This document shows positions 47,061 to 59,300 of a stretch of DNA of 64,000 nt, in pieces. The position numbers and the translations under genes were made by a program. The notes under the pieces are model-generated. The model was not told the DNA's origin and made no database searches. It worked only from the letters and a program-made list of their open reading frames with translations. This stretch comes from Plutella xylostella. Its lineage: Eukaryota > Arthropoda > Insecta > Lepidoptera > Plutellidae. The stretch covers positions 7,512,001 to 7,576,000 of the forward strand of contig NC_063993.1 in the NCBI RefSeq assembly GCF_932276165.1, given 5' to 3'. The stretch's first letter is position 1, and the number at the start of each line of letters is the position of its first letter.

Positions 47061-47189
47061 GGGCAGTAGCACGGGGCGCATTTAAGACGTGACATAAGTT
47101 TTGCATCGCGCTCACTGACATCGCGCAGCGTCAAGAGCGAGCGCGACGGAGAACTTTTGTCACGTCTTAAATGCGCCTCGTACTAGCCC
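47061..47189. mobile_element. 129-bp palindromic MITE
   Basis: GGGCAGTAGCACGGGGCGCA... and its inverse (TGCGCCTCGTACTAGCCC) form imperfect arms of about 34 bp with a shared GCGCATTTAAGACGTGACA core. Confidence 0.65.
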
Positions 47190-48225
47190 TTCTGAACAAG
47201 TATTGTTCTACGATTTTTGGAGACTCACGTGAATCTTTACTCCCCAGTCCCCATAGTTACAAAAGTCGTAAAATATAAATTGTCAGAGTGAACCCTTGAG
47301 TCATCCCCATTTCGAATTAATGTACCCTTTTTTTAACAGCCTGTAGGTATACAAATTATTACAAATAGTATGGTGTTTCATAGGCTTCAGGAGGACCTCG
47401 TCTATTTTACTAACTGTAATCAGCCGTTTATTAATCTTCAAACGAATGGGAATTAATAGCAATTAATGTGTAGTTGTATTTTAACTAAACTTTCAAATTA
47501 GCACACAATTATAACTTTTACGACTTACATAAAAAATATAAATAAAGCTCTATCCAAAAAAAAACAGTAGGTATTTAAATTAGCCATCAAACTCGACATA
47601 ATCAAATATGATCACAAACTGAATAATAATTATTAACAATAGCTGTAAAAAAACAACATTAGGAAAATAGAATTTAGGTATGATTGAGCTTTGTTAAATA
47701 TGTATTTTGTAAACACACAAATTATTGTACTATCACAATCGACAAGTCAAATTGTATTTATAAATATGGGTTTATATTACGAGATTATTCAAAGTACTCG
47801 TAATTATACCATTGTGCACTGTGTTTTACTCCCTGTTTTAATATATTTATTACATCAATTTTAAATCATGTAAAACATCTCAATCTTTGCAAGACAAGAG
47901 GTAGTTTTCATTGACACCCAATATTACAGCATAATTGCATATACAATAAACTGTTTATAAGATAAAAACTGTGTTTTACTATTATCCCCGAATACTAGGA
48001 AACTTATAGACAGGTTAATTTTGTATGAGGTGCGATTTCGATAATTTAGCCGTTTTGCATCGTTTTTCTCATATACATATTTCAAGGTATAGGAACATGT
48101 TATAATCCACTGGGAACAATGGGAATAAATGGAAACATTTGGGAATAAATACATTCACGTTTTCGAATAAAAACGAACAACAATACGATAGTTTCCATGG
48201 ACGCACCTTTGCAGTAAGAAAAGCG

Positions 48226-48686
48226 GTGGTGTTATCTTATTTTTCTGCTATCGCTATCACTTTAACCGTTTGTATGTCAGAAGCGCGGATTCACGCGAGA
48301 CGCAATTTCTATATTATAACTGCATTCAAGCTGTTAAATCAAGGGCCCCATCGCGAAGTCAAAACGAAGTAAGTACCTACCTAATGAGTGTCAAATTCAA
48401 TACAATTTGAATGCACAAAATACAATTTAGCACATCTAGATATGTGAACCCACCACCCGCAGTGGACCAGCGTGGTGGGAAATGGTCCAAGCTTAGGAAG
48501 GCAATTTAGACCTTGGGGATATGCACAAAGGTTCCACTCGAGAGAGCCAGGTGCACGTACTTACACCCCCACAGAGAATAGAATAGAAGTTTGTACGGGA
48601 GCTGGGCAGGAGCTGTCCAATTAAATCCGCAATCAATTAAATAAAGCGATAGCGACAGCAGAAAAATAAGATTATAATACCAGCCT
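48226..48686. mobile_element. Inverted-repeat element enclosing a dispersed repeat
   Basis: TTATCTTATTTTTCTGCTAT...CGCTATC at 48230 is inverted at about 48645-48675. Between the arms lies the reverse-strand copy (48420-48590) of the CCACCACGCTGGTCC repeat family. Confidence 0.5.
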
Positions 48687-49070
48687 GTTTCCATGTATAG
48701 CAAGCATCGCTATAAATAGTTATATCGACCGAAATAGATCAATACTGAAGAGACCTGCAACTTTTTACTCTATGAGGGGTTCGAATGTGTACAAACACAG
48801 ACCATAAATTTATAAGTAATCTGAAAGACAACGCATTAGCAATTTCAGTATGAAAATCACTGAATGATGGTGCCAGGTATGAAATCTTCTTTACATTGGC
48901 TCGTTCCGTTAAAAGTCAAAATCTTCGTTCTAATGAGTATCAGGGGTCACTCTATATGACGAAAAACGAAGTTGCGAAGCTCTGATGCCCGAGCCACGAC
49001 TCTATATCGTTATATTAAACATTCCGATTGCACGACAGCTCTCGTTCGTTGGTTTTTCGTAATTATAGAG

Positions 49071-49461
49071 TTAGGGTGCTTTTCCACCAGAGATGTGCTA
49101 TGCAGCTATGCTGCGAAGATGTGATATCTACGCTACGAAAATATGTGACCGTTTCCACCAATACTACGCTAGGTAGCTGTGCGAGGAAGATGCGCTACGA
49201 AGATCTGTACGATATGTACGATACTGTAGGTCTGCTCTGCACATACATAGCTACACCACTCGCGATGGTCCATAGCACATATCCATAGCACGCATCCATA
49301 GCACACATCCATAGCACGCATCATTCCATACAAAAAACATATCTTAGTTGAATCCGTTTCCACCAGTGCTAAGCTATGTGCACCAATAAATATGATTGGT
49401 GGATATCAAACGCATCCATAGCATCGTAGCATAGCACATCTCTGGTGGAAAAGCACCCTAA
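49071..49461. mobile_element. 391-bp MITE with TTAGGGTGCTTTTCCACCAG termini
   Basis: Terminal repeats of 30+ bp are exact inverses (TTAGGGTGCTTTTCCACCAG...). The interior has many copies of the words CCATAGCA, TTTCCACCA and GCTATG in both orientations, suggesting internal expansion. The local open frame is a by-product. Confidence 0.75.
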
Positions 49462-49732
49462 CCCTCCAGTACTCATTCCACTTCCACTTATGCAATGGGT
49501 AGGTATCATTTTCAAATTGTTTCTATATCTGCGCGAGGTATACAGATACTACTGAATTTTAAGCGCATGTCACACCAGATAACGTAACGCAGAAACGAAA
49601 GTTGTAAAGACATGAAACGATGTTCACTCAAACGGGTTGTCATATAGCATAAACTTAGGTTTTCGTTTTCATGCATACAAAGTGGCGCCTCTACAGGAAC
49701 CTATCATGAAACTTTTGACAGATATTTGTTTA

Positions 49733-49900
49733 AAGACAGATATTTGTACTCGGGTCTTGGGTGTTGATATTTATATTTAATATGTATCTATCTATCTATG
49801 TATTTGTGTAGATATATCAGCTGTCTGATACCCATAACACAGGCTCTGCCTAGCTTGGGGTCGGATGGCCGTGTGTGAGATGTCCCCACATATTATTATT
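49733..49900 (+). mobile_element. 5'-truncated SINE
   Basis: Contains CTCGGGTCTTGGGTGTTGAT, TATCTATCTATGTATTTGTG, and ends ATGGCCGTGTGTGAGATGTC. Same family as 55393-55652, lacking the tRNA head. Confidence 0.7.
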
Positions 49901-50211
49901 AATATAATATTGATGGGTAATGTGCGGTGGTAGTACGGTAAGGGTACACCTTGTATGCTTATTAATGCCTAATGTTAGCGAACGCATATCGGTGCCAAAG
50001 CGCTGTCTATAGGATGTGGTATGTGATTTCTGTGACAGTAAAGTAAAAATCTTTCATACAGTGTAGTCAGCCATCAGTGTATTTTACAAACTCCCACATT
50101 ACGCACTACACGGTGTAAATTCGAGACTTTTATACAGATAAAATGACTTATTCGAATAAAATACATACGTATAATAATTATTATGCCCTGTACTTGCAGT
50201 GTAGGTAACAT

Positions 50212-50355
50212 CTAGGTCTGTTTGGGTCGGACTATGGCGTTTTCTCCGAAGATCATAAGGCACATAGTCGCGTGCAGGCAAGCCTTGGCCGGCAGGAATT
50301 TGTCGTCGAAGCTCAGTGAGTACCGGTACATGGAGATTGCTTGCTCGTATTCCAA
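50212..50355 (-). CDS. TTC17: TTC17 exon 18 (last coding, stop TAG)
   Basis: 144 nt, residues 1154-1200: LEYEQAISMYRYSLSFDD then FLPAKACLHATMCLMIFGEN and a short basic tail before TAG (50214-50212). The last TPR corresponds to the end of vertebrate TTC17. A TATAAA-type poly(A) signal near 50127 is possible but not certain. Confidence 0.92.
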   Translation of the reverse strand: MEYEQAISMYRYSLSFDDKFLPAKACLHATMCLMIFGENAIVRPKQT

Positions 50356-53300
50356 CTGGGTAAAGGACAAAATTGGCTAATTAGTAAATACAAAAGGTAC
50401 AAACTTCTTCCCTACGGTGATCGTATAGGTAGGTACATTGGTACAATTATATATTGGTTCTTTTCTAAGATTTACGGGTGAATATATTGATCGGACGACC
50501 GTGAAGGCGCAACACACAAGCTTTTATGCATTTTACACGCAAATGAATCGACTCACGCCTTTTCAATATCTTGCGCCCAAATCAAAAAGTATAAAATTAA
50601 TTTAATTTTAACTGAAATATGAAATAAGAACATTATACAATTAGATGACGTAACAATATAAAAAATAACATCTATAGTTTTATAAAAAGTGAGTAACTTA
50701 CCAAATATGTGTGTGATACAGCTACTAAAAATGCTTCTAGTTTACTTTTCGGTGAGAGGTAGAACAATAAATATGCAATATCTTTGGCGTCTTCTAGCTT
50801 CGTTTGCCTGAAAATAAAATAAAATGGGTAAAGTACCTGTACGTAGCATGCAATCTTATACATTATCTATACTGAGTTGGTTTCTTAATGATTTAAAAGA
50901 TTATATTAGCCCGTAATCAACCACTGCTGTACGTAGGCCTATTTCTTTTCTATTGCTCTCTTAAGGAACTTTTGTGTATATCTCGCCTCTCCCAATGAGA
51001 CAAACACTTGGGCTTCTATCATTCAAGCAACGAAACTCTATCATTCAAGCAACATATACAGGGTGTTGCAAAATTGGTATACTAAGCCGAAACCTACATG
51101 TGCATCGTGCAACACCCTGTAGAAGCTCTAAGCAGCAGAGTTCGTAAATTAATATTTGTATTTAAAAAGCTTCGTTTTATATCAGATTCCAAAATTATCA
51201 GACAAGTCTACTTTGCGCTGTGCCGATCAGTATTAACATAATGTATCACTTCGTGGGGTGGCTCGGCTAAAACCTTATTATTGAGGATCGAAAGAGCTCA
51301 AAGAGCAGTTCTTAAAGTCTCAACATATCGCACTTTCCGTTATCCGACGAAACTACTATATGAATCATGCAAAGTACTAACAGTCCGCCAGTTATTTATT
51401 TCAAGTACAGTATTAAAACAGCACACGGCACTTCCCTACAGCCCAGAATTAACAAACAAAAGGAGAGTAGATAAAGTTTGCACAATAAAAACAACCAAAC
51501 ATGCGTTAACATCTAGGTTTTACTTGTTCTTGGGACCAATCCTTTACAATAGGTTAAATGCTAAATTGGTCCTTTACCCGTTAACTTACACCAAGTGTAA
51601 GAACGTTCTCCAGAAATTTCTACAAGAGATGTCTTACGAAGATACAGATAACTTATTAACTATTGTTAAGTGAGAATTGTTACCGTTTAATTTAACTTAT
51701 TATTATTACTGTATAACTAAACAATACTTTTAACTTATATAATTACCCACACCTAACATAAATTGCCTTGTTTATAATAAATCTAACATAAAAACATTTA
51801 GAAAGTAAGATTACTTAATATTTTCTGTTCTAAGATTTAATTTAGATTCTAAAATTGTTTAATTTAGAGCTTTTCCGTCTGAAATAGGAAAAACTCTGTT
51901 ATTTCCTAGTTCAGATCAGCATTTTAAACTACCTTTAGCATTAAGAGTTGACCTATTATTGTAAATCACATTTAGCAACAAGTATTTTCTGAATAAATAT
52001 TCTATTCTATTCTATTCTCTGTGGGGGTGTAAGTACCCGCACCTGGCTCTCTCGAGTGGAACCTTTGTGCATGTCCCCAAGGTCTAAACTGCCTTCCTAA
52101 GCTTGGACCATTTCCCACCACGCTGGTCCACTGCGGGTTGGTGGGTTCACATATCTAGATGTGCTAGATCTAGATGTACAGGTTTTCTCACGATGTTTTC
52201 CTTCACCGTAAGAGCGATTCTTCGCCATATATGGTCTGCAGCCAGAACCCCTCATATATGGGCAGCAAGCAGCCTGTAGCTAGGCGTAGTGACTCACATC
52301 TGCAGCAGCGCGACGGCGGACAGCAGCGGCTGGCGCGAGTGCCGCTCGTCGGCCAGCGCGGCGGCGGCGAGGAGGCAGCGCGCGGCGCACGCGCCGTGCC
52401 CCGCCGCGCCGCACCACCAGCCCGCGGTTAGGGCGGCTAGCCAGTCGCGCGGCCGCTAAGGGAAATATAATGTAACTTTATTACATGTTATATAAGTAGT
52501 ATTATTTAATCTTTAATTTTTACCACCTAAGACATCAAACAGGAAGAGCACTGAGGCAGATATTTGTTTAAAGACAGATATTTGTACTCAGGTCTTGGGT
52601 GTTAATATTTATACAGGGTGTTAACTTAATTGCGTTGGAGCGGGAAATGGTAGATACAGCTGATGATACTGAACACGATAAGACATTAAAAAACGTATTT
52701 TATTTGCTTTAAGCTGACCAACATAAAACAGTTTTATTTAGTACATTTTAAAATTTCATAGTCACCCTATTCAGGTTTAGGTACGTTTGACAGAATGACC
52801 ATGAACTTGAAAGCCAAGATCAAGGCCAAACAATTCAAAGCCAAGGTCAATAAAAAAGTATGCGTGCATCTGCACCACACTCGTGGAGCCACATCGTCAA
52901 GGTACCTACCGAGATTTTGGGTACTCAAAGTACCCAATCCATTGTAGACATTTCATTTTACTCCATAAGTATCACTTTATTGATACACAATTATCTTTTA
53001 TGAATACAGAACATTTTCATTTTATGCTTCATAACATAGGTCACACGTATTCACAGCACAGCACAACATAAAACGAAATGAGGAACAAGGCTTGGTACCT
53101 AATCAAAAGATAGAATTGTAGGTACCTTTTCCCTTTTAGGTAATAATTGTACAAAATGATTGTAAACAAGTAAACAACAATGACTGACTGACAGACTAGA
53201 TCCACAGAGAAGGTAATGACTATCATAAATACTCGATGGTTATGATACGCGAGATTGTTATTATTCTACTGGTATTTAAAGTGAGGCCATACTTATTATG

Positions 53301-56300
53301 AGGATTTCCGTACCATTCGTCATCAAAGACGTCTCAATCGCAAGTACACAAAACAAATCGAGATGAGCGAGTGTAAGTAAACCAATTCGTCATTGAAGTA
53401 GACCCTGTTATCATCCTGTTATGCATTGTGGTCTTTTAACTTTAGCTGCGTACAGACCGGCCAAACGAACGCCAACGAACGGGTTTTGTTGACCTTCGTT
53501 GCTCAATCTGCCCCTGTATTATGTATGATAAATGTCCATCGGTGGACGTTCGTTGGGCCGGTCTGTACGCATCTTTAGGTAATAAAAGAAAAATAAAATG
53601 TGGTAAGTATCAAGGGTGAATACTAAACGCTTACCTTATTCTGAGTAAAAAGGTTTAATTATTGTTCTGAGCTCCTAGAAAGTCATAAATTATATTCTGT
53701 ACGATCTATCAAACTTTATGACAATCAGCTGTTTAATTGTTGATTAGTATGTCATTAATCACCATGAATAATTTCAATTTTATTTAATAATTGTTATTAC
53801 CTACTGTGTAATTAATTACAATCATAGTTACATCAAATAGATTATGAAAAGTGAAGTTGATAACAAATTTACAGTGTGTGTTCTTTTGCAATCGAATGTC
53901 TCATTGGTTATGTGTTTGTGTAGGGTGACCATGTTTTTGATTAAGGTAAAACTTTCCACTTTACTTTAGACTTTAAACATAAATATTCGAGATTCTGATG
54001 TTTTTTTTCTTAGAAACGTGCTTGGTTAGACTAATACTAACCCCCATTTCCCGCTCAAACGCATTCTAGTTAACACCCTGTATTTAATATGTATCTATCT
54101 ATGTATTTGTGTAGATATACCAGCTGTACCATAACACAGGCTCTGCCTATCTTGGGGTAGGATGGCCGTGTGTGAGATGTCCCCACATATTTACTGACTT
54201 CAGACATACAGATAATTCTAATTCGGAAGTCAGAACTCAAACTAATCTGTATTATAAAAATTGGTGAAATAAAAAAAGAAAATTACATGAAGATACAGTT
54301 GATAGAAAATTTGAGTGTAAGTTTGGCATATGTTAACACGGCCCTGTAGGGGATAAAGCTTATTTAATGCAATACCTATTTTATTTTGTAATAAATATTA
54401 AGGTTCCTTGGTTGTTTCGACACCAACTTATTTCACAAGTATTTTTATGTTTACTAGGTGGTTCTAACCTTGTATGTAACTATTTTTAAGTTTGACACAG
54501 AAATAAACAATATTTTCATATTTGAATTTGAATATTTTTCACTCTCTACTATCAATCAGGGACCGCCGTACAAAAAAAAATACAATATGCGGCCTTATAC
54601 AAAAACAATGCAACCCCACTCACCGTATCAACGTATTTAGCGATCTTCGCTCCCAAGGTGACATAGTCAAAGTAGTTAAACGTGTCCGCTAGCTGATGCA
54701 TCAGCCCCAGCACGGGCTCCCATCCGGCCGGGTCCAAGCGACTCAGCCGCTCGAGGAAGAAGTCTTGAGATGGTTCGGAGTAAAGACGACATTCTGGAAT
54801 CTTCTTCGAGGAGGGGGGCAGCGCTGTGATCTCTATTGGTAGGCTGTGGAGGTTTGATAACGTTGTAGATATTATATTGTATTAGATACATGTATGGCTT
54901 GTGTACTACTCCCTAGCAAGGTAGGCAATGGTAGGTAGACAAGCAATGCCAGTTGCCACACTTGCCTTTTTGATTGCTTGGTCTGCTGATCTATGGGGCA
55001 CATTCAATAAGAAGCAAGCAAATATAATATAATGCGCCGCTCTGGTCCAATGTGAGTCCTTTCATAAGGTCAAAGTGCTCACTTGGACAGCTTTGATAAT
55101 GAAGTCTAAACGGACAATCAAAATTTTATTTACCCTCAAATCTATCACCAAAATCTCAGGGAAAACTAAATATGTATGTCCATAGTAAAATCAATTGTCA
55201 ATCTGAAACCGCCTATCAATTCATTGAAACATTAACGGTTCGTCAGTTTGACAAGGTACAGAAGTGTATAGCTACTTATGCAGCTGACTGTACATAGCAC
55301 AATATAACCCTACCGTATATTAGCGTCGATGAGTAGCTGCCGGTAGCTGATGATGTGCAGCCAGTAGCCCAACTACAAGTGTATAGCTACTTGACGGTCG
55401 AATGGCGTAGTGGTTAGTGACCCTGACTGCTATGCCGAAGGTCCCGGGTTCGTTTCCCGGCTGGGGCAGATATTTGTACTCGGGTCTTGGGTGTTAATAT
55501 TTATATTTGATATGTATCTATCTATGTATTTGTGTAGATATATCAGCTGTCCGATACCCATAACACAGGGTCTGCCTAGTATGGCGTCGGATGGCCGTGT
55601 GTGAGATGTCTCCATATATTATAGTATTATTATAAAATAATATTAATATAATCCCTACCGTATATTAGCGTCGATGAGTAGCTGCCGGTAACTGATGATG
55701 TGCAGCCAGTAGCCCAACTGCAGGTGCTGGTACGGACAGTCCTCCTCGCGCAGGTCTAGTTCTTCGGCTGTAAATGCTAAGAGAAAAAAAACCATTATGA
55801 GTATGTTAAATTGGAATGTGTGATTGTTTTCTCTTCTTTCGATGTCAAATTCCGATAAACAGAAAAATGGACGTAAAGCGAAGCTCGCAGGCAAAAGGAA
55901 AGAGAAAACTTTAATATTATTTCTGTAACAAAAGTCACCGCTTATTTCAGGGAGGTCAGGAATAGTCAGGTTACGCTGTGAGTAGTTTCATCTACGATTG
56001 TATAGATTGGAGATAAAAGTATTATGATATTTAGCACCCTTCTAAGATACTTAAGTAATAAAAAAAAACAGGTGAGACACTTTTCTTGTAAGGGTGTAAA
56101 ATTTCAAGCAAAAACAAAAAAAGAACAGCACAGGGTCTGTTTACAAATCAAATCTGAATAAGAGTTACTTGCGACTGTATATACCTACATACAAATGTAA
56201 TCTACGAATCACCAAAAAAATAATATAAACACAGACACTTACAGCTGCAAGGCCTATCCCGGCACGGCGAGATCGCCTGCTCGATGCTGCGTCTCATTCT

Positions 56301-59300
56301 GTCATAGTTGGCCTGGTGCGCCTCTCGCTCTAGCTTCTTAGCTGGCATGAGCTCCATGAAGGATTCTACAAGGCCCTCGTCTATCGGCGCTCCGGATAAT
56401 TGGATGCCGTTGCCTTTGAGCTCTAGCATCCGGACTAGGGTGCTGGTTTCTGTGAAAATTTAAACAGGCTAAAGTTTTATACATTTTATATTATATCAAC
56501 CTTAACTCCATAGCATAAAGTTCAAAATATTGACATGGCATGGGACATCTGTTATGTTAGCGGTGCGTCGATTGGGCGATAACGCGCCTTCGATCTAATA
56601 CCTACAACAACATATTTATAAATCTGAACGACGAGCCATACGATGCGTTGTGTCGACGTCCGTCATTTTAACGCAACGTGTGGCATCGCTCTAACTTGTT
56701 GATTAATACACGATACAGGATAATAAGACAGCTCTCACTCGTTCGTTTTTGTCAAGCTCCACTTCCTAGGGTGGATATCGAGAAGTACATAGCTGTAATA
56801 TAATTTATAGTAGAATAAAATATCTTTTACCTGGTTTCTCCTTATTGCTGAAGCACTGTATGTTGGTCATGTGGCAGTTGCTGCCGTCCCTCTCGCACAC
56901 CATGCTCACGCCCGGCTCCACTTGCGTGCAGATGTCGCCTTCGCCCAGTTCTGTTCAAGAAGTATTAATATCTTTAGTGCCTAGAGTCGAAAACACAAGA
57001 GATGTAAAACATGAGGAAGGGTCTTGACAGACAGACAGATGGACAACAAAGTGATCCTGTAAGAGTTTCGGTTTCCAAGATAGATTCGAAGATATAATTT
57101 TTTTTTACTTGCTGTTCCCTTTGCCTTAAAATTTTTGCCCATGAAGGAATCCCATCCCATCCCTCAGCATTTTTCCAAAGACCCCATATATTGGCATTAT
57201 GAAAGATTGATCTATGGAGATGCTGGAGGTGTTGGAGCATCCCCATGCAAAGGGAGGATCCTCCGACCAGGCCGGGTGGTGTGGCCTGGCGGGCAGCTGC
57301 CCAACGGTTAGCGTTGGGGATTTCTATATATTGCAGAGTAGGTGAGAAACTTCGAATGCGCGATGTAGGATTTTCATAGTAATATGCGTAGTTCCCATAC
57401 ATCTTCTCTGTATTGCGTTCCGAGCGCCATCTGTTGATCTTCGTCTGAACTAGTGGCTAGGAGTCCGCCACAGATCTTTTTTCAGAACTTACTACACAAT
57501 CACTTTTCCTGAATCCTGAAATTCTTCTTTGACACTTTTTAATGTAGTTAGTTTTTATATGGCCCACTGCTGCAGCAGTGGGCCATATAAAAACATAGGT
57601 CATAAAAACAGTTTCTTACCTAGATCCTCTGGAACAGCCGGCCGGTGTTTCTTACCTAGATCCTTCTGGAACAGTCGGCCGGTGTTTCTCACCTAGATCC
57701 TTCTGGAACAGTCGGCCGGTGTTTCTTACCTAGATCCTTCTGGAACAGTCGGCCGGTGTTTCTTACCTAGATCCTTCTAGAACAGTCGGCCGGAGTTTCT
57801 TACTCAGATCCTTCTGGAACAGTCGGCCAGTGTTTCTTACCTAGGGGCCGTCCATTAATCACGTGAGGCTCAAAGGGGGGGGGGGAGGGTGTACTGAAAA
57901 CCTCATGAAACATCACGAGGGGGGAGGGGGGGTTCTCGTTAGACATCACGTGTATTAATTTTTTGTCAAAAATTAGGTATTTCTGAACCGATATTTTGGA
58001 CGGCGCAAAAATTTTAACGATTTGTAGTATATGACCTATTTTTTTTCTAGTCAAAAATTGCCTGGGTTGGTCCCAAACCTCACCAAATATCACCAGGGGG
58101 GAGGGGGGGGTCAAAAAATGAGAAAAACAACCTCACGTGATTAATGGACGGCCCCCTAGATCCTTCTGGAACAGTCGGGCGGTGTTTCTTACCTAGATCC
58201 TTTTGGAACAGTCGGTCGGTCTTTCTTACCTAGATCCTTCTGGAACAGTTGCGATGTTTCTCACCTAGATCCTTCTGGAACAGTCGGCTTTAGTTTCTTA
58301 CCTAGATCCTTCTGGAACAGTCGGCAGGCCCACTGCTGCAGCAGGGTGCGCGCGCGCCCGCCCATGAAGCGAGGCTGCACGCGAACGACTTGCTTCATGT
58401 GGAACAGCTGCGTGTTGCGGTGTTTCTTCACCATGTTCAGTTGGGCTATCATGAAGTTTATTGACGGCTGGAATGCGGCGTTAAATGGTTATCAGCGATA
58501 ATTTTTAAGGGAGAGTAAAATTAAGCAGATTTTATTTATTGCAGAGGAACAAATATCTTTATGAATAATCTAAGTATAAAGAAATGGTGACCCCGACGAG
58601 ATCAAGGCTTGAAATTAAATTTTGTTTGAAAATATATTTATATTACAACTTAATAAATCGAACAATGGAATTTTATGAGAGTTTTAATTCTAATATAACC
58701 GGTTATGGGAGTATTTAAGTGAATCTGCTGCGTTGAGCGGATATCCATTAAATAGCTGCTTTCAATTAAAATAAAGCGATGTTATAAACAAGTTCACATA
58801 TCAAACACTAACCTCATACATGCTCAACTTATACGCTTCTTCTGCGGCCATCATAGCCTCTTCGAAGTACCCCATCTCCAAGTAAACCGACGCGAGTGAC
58901 GTCAGAGCTATGTCTTTATGTCGGGTAGGCGCAGATTTCGCCGCTGGCAGTAAGCAGTTTACTGCGTTTATGTTGTTCCCTCGAACACGCCAGTAAATTG
59001 ACGATACGGTGTAAAGCAGCCATTTTGGTGCTACGGCCTGGGTAGTTAAATTGTTGTTAGAAAATTGCATGAAGAATATAATGGCCTTTGCAGGGTTAAA
59101 AACTATGTAAGTAACATTGGTAGCCAGGAAGCTGACAACCTCAATTAACACATAGGCTTCTTTTATCAATGAAACCTCACGGTAAAACGTTTTTAAAGCA
59201 AAGGTAAGATATCTAGCAAAGACCAGTTCGAAATAAATATTATAAAGGGTTTGTACCAATTGCATAGCAGAATAGATACGCTGGCCAATCTCTTCATTCT

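Larger units (their letters stand above)
52553..54200 (+). mobile_element. SINE split by a 1,467-bp TA-inserting element
   Basis: The SINE body runs from about 52553 (GATATTTGTTTAAAGACAG) to 52613 and resumes at 54081 (TATTTAATATGTATCTATC) to about 54200 (GTGAGATGTCCCCACATATT). Removing the insert gives the same order as in the 49733 and 55393 copies. Confidence 0.8.

Noticed and set aside
58301..58452. Extension of TTC17 exon 11 through the repeat (KKLKPTVPEGSR frame)
   Set aside because: It runs into a stop in the next unit and loses the phase needed by exon 12.
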